DNA from: Metabacillus dongyingensis
GTDB taxonomy: Bacteria; Bacillota; Bacilli; Bacillales; Bacillaceae
Assembly (NCBI RefSeq): GCF_019933155.2
Contig: NZ_OK052578.1
Span: forward strand, 62,001 to 126,000
DNA length: 64,000 bases
Direction of reading: 5' to 3'
In this document: positions 27,097 to 39,462 of the stretch, piece by piece
How positions within the stretch are numbered: position 1 is the first letter of the stretch
Layout of the letters: every line of letters starts with the position of its first letter
The notes under the pieces: generated by a model
Told to the model about the DNA's origin: nothing
The model's database searches: none
The model's input: only the letters and a program-made list of their open reading frames with translations
Position numbers and translations under genes: made by a program

Positions 27097-27201
27097 ATGG
27101 GTAAGTTACTACGATCAGTAATATCCATTTTAGCTTCTACTTTCCTTATTTATGTAGTTTTCACTTTGATTTGTTTTGTAAATAGACGAATAGGTTTGTA
27201 A
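27097..27201 (+). CDS. Candidate 34-residue membrane peptide
   Basis: ATG 27097 opens MGKLLRSVISILASTFLIY, continues VVFTLICFVNRRIGL and stops. It has one hydrophobic helix flanked by basic residues, like many small bacterial membrane proteins. The ribosome site is poor (GAAGAAAAGAAG). Hydrophobic reading frames arise by chance in AT-rich DNA, so this is a weak call. Confidence 0.25.
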   Translation: MGKLLRSVISILASTFLIYVVFTLICFVNRRIGL

Positions 27202-27265
27202 CAATTTTAGAAACCAGACCTACAAATAGATAGCTTATATGTCTTATAAAAAGGGGGATTAGAAT

Positions 27266-27358
27266 CTGCTATTCATAAAGTTTAAAGATACATACTTTGT
27301 TGTCATTAGTGTAATCGTCATAGCCATCATAAATGTTCTTTTCTTTACCGCTCCTTAA
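27266..27358 (+). CDS. Candidate 30-residue membrane peptide, CTG start
   Basis: After a TAG at 27260, CTG 27266 begins LLFIKFKDTYFVVISVIVIA, then IINVLFFTAP and stop. GGGGG lies eight bases before the CTG, a good spacing. It would be a single membrane helix. No homology is recognised. Confidence 0.25.
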   Translation: MLFIKFKDTYFVVISVIVIAIINVLFFTAP

Positions 27359-27510
27359 TTACCAAAAAAGCTGTAGACTGTCTACAAAAAACAAGATGAT
27401 TCTTCCTTATATACCTTAATGAGAAGTTACTACTATGAAAACTAAAGGCAAAGATCATTACCCTCCTGATCCAATAAAATTAGAGAAATCTTTATCAAAA
27501 CAATGAGAAA

Positions 27511-27550
27511 AAGACTGTAAGTAGTGTAAAAATACTTACAGTCTTTTTTT
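27511..27550. terminator. Strong rho-independent terminator
   Basis: AAGACTGTAAGTA / TACTTACAGTCTT perfect 13-bp stem followed by seven or more Ts on the plus strand and preceded by an A-run, so it may act in both directions, including for the minus-strand GntR gene at 27602. Confidence 0.85.
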
Positions 27551-27601
27551 AGTAAGGAGCGCGTCAGGGAAATGCGGAAATAGCCCTTTCCTTTTATATT
27601 C

Positions 27602-28312
27602 TTATAAAAAGTGACTACTCGTTTGGATAAAGAACTGGGATTGTTCATAGTTATACGTTACTTTGGAAAAGTCGAATGGTTGACCATTGGTTAAGTGAAA
27701 CACAGATTCAACGTATAGTTTAGGATCTCCTTTTTTCAATTCTAAATACTTCGCTTCTTCATCAGTCAACTTATTGACATGAAGAAATGTATCTGCAAAA
27801 CCGATCTTTAACCCTAATCCTTCCGTAAGATAATTAAAAATCGATTCTGAGACAATTTCGTTATTCAAATAAGTAATAATCGATTTATTAAAATACGATT
27901 CCTCTAAGCATAACGTTAGCCCGTATATATAACGAACTCTCTTTACATAATAGACATCGTCATCGAGTTCCATATTTAAATTAAGAGCCGCTTCTTTTGT
28001 TGGTTTTCGTACGTCTAATTCAATCACTTCTGAAGTTATTTGAAAATCTTCAAGGCTTTTTTTAAACCCCTGATTAGAAAGAAGACTAATATATCCTTTT
28101 CTCTTATGCCTTCTAACAAAAATTCCACTACCTCTGACTTGAAACACAATCCCTTTTTTCTCTAAGAGATCTAAAGATTTGGTAATCGTACTCTTACTCA
28201 CTTCAAATCTAGTCATTAATGCTTCTAATACGGGCAGTTTATCGCCTTGTTGAAGCGCATTCTCTTCAATATCCTTTTCAATTTCCGTTGCTATTTGCTG
28301 GTACTTTAACAT
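27602..28312 (-). CDS. GntR-family regulator with UTRA domain (beta-glucoside PTS regulator)
   Basis: A 236-residue protein: GntR wHTH (MLKYQQIATEIEKDI..., KLPVLEALMTRFEVSKSTITKSLDLLEKKGI) then a UTRA ligand domain from about residue 80 (VYYVKRVRYIYGLTLCLEESYF; LYVESVFHLTNGQPFDFSKV). Start at 28312 has GAGG seven bases upstream; a TTG at 28318 is the alternative. It is divergent from the PTS/6-phospho-beta-glucosidase operon and likely represses it, sensing a phosphorylated beta-glucoside. A palindromic site lies in the operon promoter. Confidence 0.88.
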   Translation of the reverse strand: MLKYQQIATEIEKDIEENALQQGDKLPVLEALMTRFEVSKSTITKSLDLLEKKGIVFQVRGSGIFVRRHKRKGYISLLSNQGFKKSLEDFQITSEVIELDVRKPTKEAALNLNMELDDDVYYVKRVRYIYGLTLCLEESYFNKSIITYLNNEIVSESIFNYLTEGLGLKIGFADTFLHVNKLTDEEAKYLELKKGDPKLYVESVFHLTNGQPFDFSKVTYNYEQSQFFIQTSSHFL

Positions 28313-28421
28313 ATACAATCCTCATTCGTTCGCTTATTTCAATCCTTAGGAGCATTATAGCATAAATAAAATCAAAGATTATCCAATTAAATTAATACCT
28401 TATAAATATTTTATTTGGTTA

Positions 28422-28450
28422 TTGATAAATTATACCGGTACAATTATAAT
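28422..28450 (+). promoter_or_regulatory. Promoter of the beta-glucoside PTS operon with embedded operator
   Basis: TTGATA (28422-28427), a 17-base spacer and TATAAT (28445-28450). The spacer holds TTATACCGGTACAA, nearly palindromic around ACCGGT, a good place for the divergent GntR/UTRA repressor. Confidence 0.7.
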
Positions 28451-28482
28451 GTGAATATTCAAAGTTATTAGGGGGTTTTAAA

Positions 28483-31852
<3,370 letters not shown>

Positions 31853-31927
31853 GGAAGCTGTTTTGACTATATAAAGGGATACTGCCAACATTTTGACAAA
31901 AATTCACGTTAATATGGTACATGGTAT

Positions 31928-31971
31928 AAAAAAGACGATTTTCTATACTCTATAGAAAAATCGTCTTTTTT
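31928..31971. terminator. Terminator of the beta-glucoside operon
   Basis: AAAGACGATTTTCTATA / TATAGAAAAATCGTCTTT long stem followed by a T-run; nearly symmetrical. Confidence 0.85.
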
Positions 31972-32451
31972 GAATTGGTGATACTGACGAAAAAAAATAA
32001 TAGAAAGGTTTGAGTGAGAAATGATTGCCTCATTTAATACAATTATCGGTCAAAGTGACGATAAAAATCATCTCTTTTTTAGTTTTCTTAAAAACTATGA
32101 TTTTTGAGATGCAGCCTATTCCATTCCGGTCCCAAGTGTGGTAACAATCAGGGAAGTGGACAGCTTTTTAGGGGATCCAATTACATACTGCTATAAAATT
32201 ACAAGACAGAAAGCTAGCCATTTTAATGTCGTTCCTGCAAAAGTTGCCAACCATATACACTTGGTCGAAATTCTAAAATACAAGTTGCGAACTTCTATCA
32301 GAAGTTCGCGTTTTTTTATTCCCTCATCAAGATAAAATTCAAAAACGCTAAATCTACCACTTTTTATGTAAGAAAATCTACCATTTTTTAACACACTACG
32401 AAGAACTATTGATATATTTATAGTGTCTTAATAATAAAGGGGGATTAGACT
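31972..32451. other. Intergenic stretch without a recognisable gene
   Basis: A 28-codon frame at 32022 and a 65-codon frame at 32138 give no recognisable product. A hairpin, GCGAACTTC / GAAGTTCGC at 32287-32309, followed by seven Ts looks like an intrinsic terminator, so a short untranslated transcript may end here. Confidence 0.45.
32287..32317 (+). terminator. Orphan intrinsic terminator
   Basis: Nine-to-ten-bp perfect stem, short loop and TTTTTTT, with no gene obviously upstream. Confidence 0.7.
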
Positions 32452-34008
32452 ATGGGAAAGTGGTATAGGAAGCCGATTACTTTCGCGACCAGCTTAGTAT
32501 TGGCGGGAAGCTTATATTCGACTTCGGCGGCTGCAGCTCCAAAAGCAGCAAATCCGGTTGAGGAAGGCCGTTTTACAGAGCAGATTGAAGAGGCATCAAT
32601 CTTTGACCTGCAGCATGCGATGCAAAAGGGGGATTTGACCTCTGAGGAATTGGTTAAATTTTATCTTGATCGAATTGAGGAATACGATGACAGCATCAAC
32701 TCCATTATTACAATCGATGAAGATGTCATTGCTGAAGCGAAGCAGCTTGACAAGGAGCGCAAAGCGGGTAAAGTCCGTGGGGAATTGCATGGAATTCCTG
32801 TAATTTTAAAAGACAATTATGATACATATGACATGCCAACTACGGCAGGATCTCTGTCGCTTGAAGGTTCGATTCCACCGGACGATTCCTACCAAACAAA
32901 GAAATTTAGAGAAGAAGGAGCTATTATTTTAGGGAAAGCCAATCTTCATGAATTTGCGTTTGGATACCTAACCATCAGTTCACTTGGCGGCCAAACCTAC
33001 AATCCGTATGATCTGACAAGGTATCCAGGCGGTTCGAGCGGCGGTACCGCAGCAGCGGTTGCTTCCAACTTTGCTGCAGTTGGATTGGGTACAGATACTG
33101 GAGGATCGATCAGGGTTCCGGCTTCCTTTAACAATCTGGTCGGAATACGGCCAACGATGGGACTAGCCAGCCGTGATGGTATCATTCCACTTGCCCTTAC
33201 TCAGGATGTGGGCGGACCAATTGCGCGTAACGTAGAAGATGCAGCGATAGTCCTTGATGCGATTGCCGGCTATGACCCAGCCGACCCTGTTACCGCAGCA
33301 AGTAACGGGTACATTCCCAAAACCTATACACATTATCTTAAGAAGAATGGACTTAAGAATGCACGTATAGGAGTTGTGCGAGCCTTGTTTGGAAATGACC
33401 CTCAAATTAATAAAGGCATGGACCAAGCCATTGAGGATATGGAGGAGCTCGGAGCAGATGTAGTAGAAGTGACTGTTCCGAATCTAGATAAAATTATTTC
33501 CTATCCAAGCCTCAGTAACTTTGAATTTAAATTCGATCTCAACAATTATTTGGCTTCCCTTGGATCAAATGCACCTGTGAAGTCTCTTGCAGAAATTATT
33601 GATAGCGGAAAATACGACCCTAGCATTAAAAACAGCTTGATAGCAAGAAATAATAAAGAATCTTTAGAAAATGATCCTGTATATCAGGACATCATTACTA
33701 ATCGTTCTAAGCTGGCAAAAGAAAGCCTAAATTCAGTCTTAAATGAAAATGAATTGGATGCGCTTGTTTATCCAACTTTAAGTTCTTTGCCAGCTGTGAT
33801 AGGAACAAATCAGGGATCCGGGTCTGCGCCAATGTTAAGCCCTTTCTCCGGTTTTCCAGCACTCTCTGTTCCAGCAGGTTTCAGCGATAGCGGCCTCCCA
33901 ATCGGAATGGAGATGCTTGGCAGGGAATTCGCCGAGCCGACTTTGATTAAGCTCGCTTATTCTTACCAAGAAGGGACAGAGCATCGGAAAGCACCAGTGC
34001 TAAAATAG
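32452..34008 (+). CDS. Exported amidase (amidase signature family)
   Basis: A 518-residue amidase with a Sec signal peptide (MGKWYRKPITFATSLVLAGS, then AAAA cleavage region near 25-29). The amidase-signature triad is visible: Lys120 in VILKDN, cis-Ser195 in PGGSSGG, and nucleophile Ser219 in GTDTGGSIR. It would hydrolyse an amide outside the membrane or in the wall; signature amidases range from peptide amidases to GatA-like enzymes, so substrate is open. Start 32452 follows AAGGGGG. It stands alone. Confidence 0.9.
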   Translation: MGKWYRKPITFATSLVLAGSLYSTSAAAAPKAANPVEEGRFTEQIEEASIFDLQHAMQKGDLTSEELVKFYLDRIEEYDDSINSIITIDEDVIAEAKQLDKERKAGKVRGELHGIPVILKDNYDTYDMPTTAGSLSLEGSIPPDDSYQTKKFREEGAIILGKANLHEFAFGYLTISSLGGQTYNPYDLTRYPGGSSGGTAAAVASNFAAVGLGTDTGGSIRVPASFNNLVGIRPTMGLASRDGIIPLALTQDVGGPIARNVEDAAIVLDAIAGYDPADPVTAASNGYIPKTYTHYLKKNGLKNARIGVVRALFGNDPQINKGMDQAIEDMEELGADVVEVTVPNLDKIISYPSLSNFEFKFDLNNYLASLGSNAPVKSLAEIIDSGKYDPSIKNSLIARNNKESLENDPVYQDIITNRSKLAKESLNSVLNENELDALVYPTLSSLPAVIGTNQGSGSAPMLSPFSGFPALSVPAGFSDSGLPIGMEMLGREFAEPTLIKLAYSYQEGTEHRKAPVLK

Positions 34009-34073
34009 AGAGAAAAAAGCCAATCATTTTAACTGAACTGCACCTCCAAACATCAAAAATTAAACAACTTTAT

Positions 34074-34106
34074 CATAACCCCGTCCTTACTTAGGACGGG
34101 GTTATG
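34074..34106 (+). terminator. Strong hairpin after the amidase gene
   Basis: CATAACCCCGTCCT / AGGACGGGGTTATG, a perfect 14-bp stem with a five-base loop. It has few Ts afterwards, so termination is likely but not certain. Confidence 0.65.
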
Positions 34107-34157
34107 CTGTTTAAAAGTTAAATAACTTTATTGCACTTTACAATTTACACCAATAAT

Positions 34158-34174
34158 TTTATACCAGGTACTAA
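34158..34174. promoter_or_regulatory. FapR-type operator upstream of fabH
   Basis: TTTATACCAGGTACTAA matches the Bacillus FapR consensus TTAGTACCTGGTACTAA at 14 of 17 positions (comparison by eye). It overlaps the -35 region of a promoter with TATAAT at 34185-34190. FapR senses malonyl-CoA, and fabHB is a known B. subtilis regulon member. Confidence 0.75.
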
Positions 34175-34184
34175 TACTAAGTGA

Positions 34185-34190
34185 TATAAT
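34185..34190 (+). promoter_or_regulatory. -10 element for fabH-fabZ
   Basis: TATAAT 27 bases before the fabH start; the -35 lies under the FapR-type site. Confidence 0.55.
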
Positions 34191-34216
34191 AAAGAGAAAA
34201 ATGAGGTGAAATCTTA

Positions 34217-35206
34217 ATGATTAGATCTAAAGCACGTATAACAGCTATTGGTACCTATGTTCCTCAAAATAAATTATTAAATGAAGATCTAGAAAAGATG
34301 GTAGATACTAATGATGAATGGATTGTCCAGAGGACTGGTATGAAGGAAAGAAGAATAGCAGGAGACGAAGAATATGCTTCCCATTTAGCTTTTAATGCTA
34401 TAGAAAATCTGATTGAAAATTATAATAAAGATTTAGAAGATGTTGATTGTATTATAGTAGCGACGGCAACTGCTGACTATGCGTTTCCTAGTGTAGCATG
34501 TCAAATTCAAAGTCACTTTCATATCCCTTGTACAGGAGCTTTTGACTTAAACGCTACCTGTGCAGGATTCACATATGCATTACACTTAGCAAATAATTTA
34601 ATTACTTCTGAGGCACATAAAAAGATTTTAGTTGTTGCAACAGAGACTTTATCAAAAGTAACTAATTATAAAGATAGAACAACCTGTATTTTATTCGGAG
34701 ATGGCGCTGGTGCTATGCTAGTCGAATATGATAAGGAAAATCCTAGTTTCTTGGCTAGTCATATGGGAACTAATGGAGAAGGTGGTATACATGTATATAG
34801 AACGACCTTTGCAACTGCAATGGAAGATAAACCTTTAAACACAACCGGGAAGATGGTTCAGAATGGAAGAGAAGTATACAAATGGGCTGCCCGCACTTTA
34901 CCAATAGGAATACAAGAATTATTACTTAAGTCAGATTTAAACGTAGAGGATATAAACTGGTTTATTCCACATAGCGCTAATCTAAGGATGGTTGAATCAA
35001 TATGTGAAAAATCAGGATTTTCTATAGAAAAAACATTGACTAGTATGAAGTATTTTGGGAATACCTCATCTGCATCCATTCCATTAGCACTAAATCTAGG
35101 AATAGAAGAAGGGAAAGTCCAATTTGGAGATACTTTATTGCTTTATGGCTTTGGTGGAGGACTTACACATTTAGGACTTATTTTAAAGTGGAATATAAAA
35201 AAATAA
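34217..35206 (+). CDS. fabH: Beta-ketoacyl-ACP synthase III (FabH, FabHB/YhfB-like)
   Basis: A 329-residue thiolase-fold enzyme starting fatty acid elongation by condensing an acyl-CoA primer with malonyl-ACP. The Cys115-His252-Asn282 triad is in NATCAGF, FIPHSAN and YFGNTSSAS. The N-terminus (RITAIGTYVP, TNDEWIVQRTGMKERR) is canonical. Linkage to fabZ rather than fabF, together with the FapR-type operator, suggests the second (FabHB/YhfB-type) copy. Start 34217 follows GAGGTG. Confidence 0.93.
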   Translation: MIRSKARITAIGTYVPQNKLLNEDLEKMVDTNDEWIVQRTGMKERRIAGDEEYASHLAFNAIENLIENYNKDLEDVDCIIVATATADYAFPSVACQIQSHFHIPCTGAFDLNATCAGFTYALHLANNLITSEAHKKILVVATETLSKVTNYKDRTTCILFGDGAGAMLVEYDKENPSFLASHMGTNGEGGIHVYRTTFATAMEDKPLNTTGKMVQNGREVYKWAARTLPIGIQELLLKSDLNVEDINWFIPHSANLRMVESICEKSGFSIEKTLTSMKYFGNTSSASIPLALNLGIEEGKVQFGDTLLLYGFGGGLTHLGLILKWNIKK

Positions 35207-35230
35207 AATATAGTATTGGAGACTTCGATC

Positions 35231-35656
35231 TTGTTTGATACTCAAAAAATTAAAAATATTGTTCGACATCGCTATCCATTTCTTTTAGTGGATAAGATTC
35301 TAGAATTAGAAGAGGGAAATAGAGCAGTTGGCATAAAAAATGTGACTGCAAATGAAGATTTTTTTAATGGACATTTTCCAAGTTATCCAGTTATGCCAGG
35401 TGTATTGATTGTAGAGGCATTAGCTCAGGTAAGTGGAGTTGTGATGCTAACTAAAGAAGGGAACCGAGGACGATTAGGGCTTTTAGCAGGTATAGATAAA
35501 TGTCGTTTTAAAAAGCAAGTAAGGCCAGGTGACCAACTCCGTCTTGAGGTTGAAATCACCCGATTAAAAGGCCCTATTGGGAAAGGAAAAGGTATCGCAA
35601 CTGTTGACGGAGAATTAGTTTGCGAGACTGAACTACTATTTGCATTTGGAGATTAA
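35231..35656 (+). CDS. fabZ: 3-hydroxyacyl-ACP dehydratase FabZ
   Basis: A 141-residue hotdog-fold dehydratase; start TTG 35231 is nine bases after GGAG (35218-35221). Another in-frame TTG at 35216 overlaps that ribosome site and would give a five-residue longer protein. HRYPFLLVD is present; catalytic His48 lies in [12 protein letters not shown] and Glu62 in IVEALAQ. It lies 24 bp downstream of fabH, so cotranscribed. A second fabZ is expected elsewhere in the genome. Confidence 0.92.
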   Translation: MFDTQKIKNIVRHRYPFLLVDKILELEEGNRAVGIKNVTANEDFFNGHFPSYPVMPGVLIVEALAQVSGVVMLTKEGNRGRLGLLAGIDKCRFKKQVRPGDQLRLEVEITRLKGPIGKGKGIATVDGELVCETELLFAFGD

Positions 35657-35779
35657 GCGCCTATTGAATATAAATAGTTAATTTTGTAGGTGCAATTCTG
35701 TAATATGTTAAAACGCATGAGTAGTATAGTGAAAGAACTAATATAGTATATATTGTTATCTACTTACAGGAGACACACT

Positions 35780-36349
35780 ATGGAAATTTCTTTGATTAGA
35801 CATGGTAAATCCCAGTGTACTGAAAATAATCGAATAACATGTAAAGAGTTTGAGAGTTGGGTTAGAGAGTATGATTATAATGGAGTTTTTGAGGAAAACT
35901 CTTATCCATCAGAAACGCTTAATAAAATAACAAAAGCGAATATTATTATTACAAGTGATTTAAAAAGGGCTGTCGATTCAGCAAAGTTATTAAACCCCAA
36001 CATAAAAGCTATTTCAGTTCCATTGTTTCGTGAAACAGAGTTACCTAATCCTTTAACTAAATTAAGGAAAATAAAATTAGAACCCAGTATTTGGGCATTG
36101 ATTTTAAGGTGCCTATGGTTTTGTGGCTATTCAAGAGGGTGCGAATCTTTGAGTGAAGCAAAAGATAGGGCTAAAAATGCATCCGAAATATTAGTGGAAT
36201 ATGCTCAAGAACATATATCGGTAGTATTGGTTGGACATGGATTTTTTAATATGTTTATAGCTAAGGAGCTTCAAAAAAAAGGGTGGAAAGGTAAAAGAAA
36301 ATCAAATTCTAAGCACTGGAATTGTACTACCTATTCCTTATACAATTGA
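35780..36349 (+). CDS. Histidine phosphatase family protein
   Basis: A 189-residue protein with the phosphoglycerate-mutase-like motif SLIRHGKSQ at the N-terminus (phospho-His near 8) and a second His in VVLVGHGFFNMFIA. Start 35780 follows CAGGAGA. It is compact compared with GpmB-type enzymes; substrate unknown. It lies ~120 bp after fabZ and is probably separately transcribed. Confidence 0.85.
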   Translation: MEISLIRHGKSQCTENNRITCKEFESWVREYDYNGVFEENSYPSETLNKITKANIIITSDLKRAVDSAKLLNPNIKAISVPLFRETELPNPLTKLRKIKLEPSIWALILRCLWFCGYSRGCESLSEAKDRAKNASEILVEYAQEHISVVLVGHGFFNMFIAKELQKKGWKGKRKSNSKHWNCTTYSLYN

Positions 36350-36515
36350 TAGGTAATTGATTAAGTAATATTCTACAATCGGGCGCCATTCTTTAATATG
36401 AAGCCGCCTTACATTTGGGCCAGTTTGTTGAAGAATATTGTCTTGATTTTCTTAACTTATAATAAAATAAATGGTTATTACTTAAAATATCACCAAAATA
36501 AATGGGGAGACAATT

Positions 36516-37427
36516 ATGGGGGAAATTAACTATTCTATTGTTGATGTTTTTTCGCAAGGGAAATATACAGGAAATCAACTTGCTGTTTTTAAAAATGCCG
36601 GAAACATTTCTGATGATGAAATGCAGCAAATAGCTAAAGAAATTAATTTTTCTGAGACTGCTTTTATTTTATCTGATGCAAAGAATGACAATGGTTATGA
36701 CGTTCGTATTTTTACACCTAATGAAGAGGTTCCTTTTGCTGGACATCCTACTTTAGGAACTGCGTATATCATTCAAAAGGAAGTATTAGAGGAACCCTTG
36801 GATAAACTTATTTTAAAATATAAAGCTGGAAAAATTCCAGTTTCGTTCGATAATCAAGAAGGAATTCTATGGATGAAACAAAATGAACCCACATTTGGTA
36901 GTATCTTAGATACGAATAAGGTTTCTACAGTTTTAAATATAGATAAGGAATACATAGATGAAAGGTTTCCAATCCAAGAGGTTTCAACTGGACTTCCAGT
37001 GATTGTTGTACCGTTAAAATCTTTAGATGCCGTTAAAAAAGTACAGATAAATAAAGAAAAATACTTTGAGTTAATTGAATATACTGATGCAAAAGCAATT
37101 ATGGTTTTTTCTCCTGAAGTGTATAATACGGTAAATGATTTAAATGTTCGAGACTTTGCAGAGTATTATGGTATTTCAGAAGATGCAGCTACTGGAAGTT
37201 CTAATGGTTGTTTAGCTTCTTACTTGGTTAAATACCGATATTTCGAAAAAAGTGAAATAAACATTCGTGTTGAACAAGGATATGAAATCAAAAGACCTTC
37301 TTTGTTGTTTTTAAAAGCAAGTGATGATAATGGGAAAATCAACGTTTATGTAGGAGGCAGAGTAGTGAAAATTGCCCAAGGTGAATGGTTCATTCAACGG
37401 AGTGACAATGTGACTCATCAAATATAG
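36516..37427 (+). CDS. PhzF-family isomerase/epimerase-like protein
   Basis: A 303-residue PhzF fold of two diaminopimelate-epimerase-like halves: VDVFSQGKYTGNQLAVF at the start, NFSETAFIL with the conserved Glu, EVPFAGHPTLGTAY and SEDAATGSSNGCLASYL. Typical length ~290-300. Members catalyse proton-transfer isomerisations; most, as here, are of unknown substrate and unrelated to phenazines. Start 36516 follows TGGGGAG. Confidence 0.9.
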   Translation: MGEINYSIVDVFSQGKYTGNQLAVFKNAGNISDDEMQQIAKEINFSETAFILSDAKNDNGYDVRIFTPNEEVPFAGHPTLGTAYIIQKEVLEEPLDKLILKYKAGKIPVSFDNQEGILWMKQNEPTFGSILDTNKVSTVLNIDKEYIDERFPIQEVSTGLPVIVVPLKSLDAVKKVQINKEKYFELIEYTDAKAIMVFSPEVYNTVNDLNVRDFAEYYGISEDAATGSSNGCLASYLVKYRYFEKSEINIRVEQGYEIKRPSLLFLKASDDNGKINVYVGGRVVKIAQGEWFIQRSDNVTHQI

Positions 37428-37537
37428 TCTCGAACTTGTAAATGCCTGAACTTTTAGCTACCCCAAAAGTTCCATAACTATGAAATATATTCAGAATTAT
37501 GCTAATCTTAGAATATTACTGAAAGGAGTGATTAGTT

Positions 37538-38383
37538 GTGGGCAAATCAGTTCCTGAAATAACACTTAATGATGGTACCACTTTGCCGGTTTTTGGTTTA
37601 GGTACATATACACTTAAGGGTAATCAAGGTGCCAATGCTATACAAAATGCTATTGATGATATAGGGTATCGACTAATTGATTCTGCTTATAATTATGAAA
37701 ACGAAGGAACTGTAGGTGAAGCCGTTAGGCGCAGTTCTGTTCCAAGAGAAGAATTAAGAATTACATCCAAATTACCAGGACGCTACCAAGAGTATGAAAA
37801 AGCCGTTATTACCATTCAAGAATCCTTATATCGTGCAAATCTTGATTATTATGATTTATATCTAATTCATTGGCCTAATCCTAAACAAGATAATTACGTG
37901 GAAGCTTGGAAAGCGTTAATTGAAGCTAAAAAGCAGGGTCTTATTCGTTCTATTGGTGTTTGTAATTTTTCACCTGAACATATTGAGCGTTTAGAAAAGG
38001 AAACGGGCGTTAAACCAAGCATAAACCAAATCGAGTTACATCCATTTTTCAACCAAGAACAACAAAGAAAATGGCATGAAGAGAATAATATTAAGACACA
38101 ATCTTGGAGTCCGTTAGCCCGGGCAAATGAAGTCTTACAAAATAACATTATTCAGCAGATAGCCTACGATCATAACAAGACGATTTCACAAGTTATTCTA
38201 CGTTGGCATTATCAACTTGGGGCCATTGCAATTCCTAAATCTTCATCTCCTGAAAGACAACTTGAAAATATTTCGATTTTTGACTTTTCTCTAGATGAGG
38301 GAGAAATGAGTCTTATTTCAGGATTAACTCGATCTGAAGGCAGGATTAATAATCAAGATCCTGCTATATATGAAGAATTTTAA
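37538..38383 (+). CDS. Aldo/keto reductase
   Basis: A 281-residue AKR barrel with the catalytic set Asp48, Tyr53 (DSAYNYEN), Lys78 (TSKLP) and His111 (LIHWP), plus IPKSSSPERQLEN for NADPH binding. It starts at GTG 37538 behind AAAGGAG. Bacillus AKRs of this type (YtbE, YvgN) reduce glyoxals and other aldehydes. No operon partners. Confidence 0.9.
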   Translation: MGKSVPEITLNDGTTLPVFGLGTYTLKGNQGANAIQNAIDDIGYRLIDSAYNYENEGTVGEAVRRSSVPREELRITSKLPGRYQEYEKAVITIQESLYRANLDYYDLYLIHWPNPKQDNYVEAWKALIEAKKQGLIRSIGVCNFSPEHIERLEKETGVKPSINQIELHPFFNQEQQRKWHEENNIKTQSWSPLARANEVLQNNIIQQIAYDHNKTISQVILRWHYQLGAIAIPKSSSPERQLENISIFDFSLDEGEMSLISGLTRSEGRINNQDPAIYEEF

Positions 38384-38736
38384 CTTGTGAGAATGTTATT
38401 TAACGAATTTCTGTAACAAAAGCTGTGACCTTCTTCATGAATGGGAGGTAGTAATATAAGTTCCATTGAGCTGTTTTACAATTATATTTTTCATTTTTGT
38501 AATAGGGAGGGGGGTTCTTTAAGAAAAAAAACCAATGAAGTTGTGAACACAGGTTAATAGCGTATACATTCAGACCTTATTAACGAGTGCGTTAGTTGAA
38601 TCCTTCGAGTTGCTATGGCAGCTCTTTTTTATTTAACTAACGAAGCAGCTTACTTGATAAAATATTAAAATGGTAAAAGAATTTTTTATTGATTGTAAAA
38701 CTACTTGTATCATATAAAGGAAAGGAATAATGAAGA
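38384..38736. other. Intergenic stretch
   Basis: No gene recognised. A GAGTTGC / GGCAGCTC imperfect hairpin with a T-run at ~38609-38630 could be a terminator; a purine-rich GGGAGGGGGG patch is at ~38505. Confidence 0.4.
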
Positions 38737-39351
38737 ATGATGACTTTTATTTTAGTTGTTCTATTGTTATTTTTAATCCCAGGTCCTGCTGTTCTTGTAA
38801 CAATATCTCAAACTATTAAAGGTGGAAAGAAAAATGGAATAATAACAGGTTTAGGGATTGCCTTTGGTGACTTAATCCATACTTTTGCGGCAGTTCTTGG
38901 ACTTTCTGCTATTTTAATGACATCTGCATTTGCTTTTGAAGCAGTTAAATATATAGGTGCAGCATACTTAATTTATTTAGGCATAAGTGCTTTGATTAAT
39001 AAAACTAAAAAGGTTGCGAAACCTACTGTAGAAAAGGTGAATCCTAACTTATCTTTTCGCCAGGCTCTGTTGATTGAATTACTAAACCCAAAGACTGCAC
39101 TTTTTTTCTTAGCTTTCTTACCGCAGTTTGTCCGAAGCGATAGCTATCCAGTAACATTTCAGCTTTTAATGCTTGGGTTAACATTTGTACTGATGAGCAT
39201 AATTTATACCTCTTTCATAGCATTCCTAACAAGTATAATAGGTGAAAAACTCTTAGCTAAAACTAAACAGAGTTCCAATTGGATTGGGAAAGTCGCAGGT
39301 ATCGTCTATATTGGTTTAGGTTTAAAGTTAGCTTTTCAAACTCATGAATAA
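38737..39351 (+). CDS. LysE/RhtB-family amino acid exporter
   Basis: A 204-residue membrane protein with six predicted helices and the LysE-family opening IPGPAVLVTISQTIKGGKKNGI, plus ELLNPKTALFFLAFLPQF in the middle, the most conserved part of the family. Start 38737 or 38740 follows AAAGGAAAGG. It probably exports an amino acid or derivative; substrate unknown. Confidence 0.9.
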   Translation: MMTFILVVLLLFLIPGPAVLVTISQTIKGGKKNGIITGLGIAFGDLIHTFAAVLGLSAILMTSAFAFEAVKYIGAAYLIYLGISALINKTKKVAKPTVEKVNPNLSFRQALLIELLNPKTALFFLAFLPQFVRSDSYPVTFQLLMLGLTFVLMSIIYTSFIAFLTSIIGEKLLAKTKQSSNWIGKVAGIVYIGLGLKLAFQTHE

Positions 39352-39462
39352 TCAAGCGATAACTCGATAGTTATCATAAAAAGGCGAAGATTTGATCTAG
39401 GCTGTCATGAAGGCAGCTTTTTCTTATTGAGCTAATGGTATCTTCGCCCAAGCCGACACTTG

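Larger units (their letters stand above)
26880..27601. other. Gene-poor stretch with candidate micro-peptides
   Basis: Contains a weak GAAGC/GCTTC terminator-like hairpin at 26893-26921, an inverted repeat (AGAAGCTAAATGG at 27088 with CCATTTTAGCTTCT at 27128), two possible hydrophobic mini-ORFs and the strong terminator at 27511. No larger gene. Confidence 0.5.

Noticed and set aside
32138..32394. Overlapping 65- and 67-codon frames on both strands after the beta-glucoside operon
   Set aside because: No recognisable product, no ribosome site, and they run through a perfect terminator hairpin (32287-32309).
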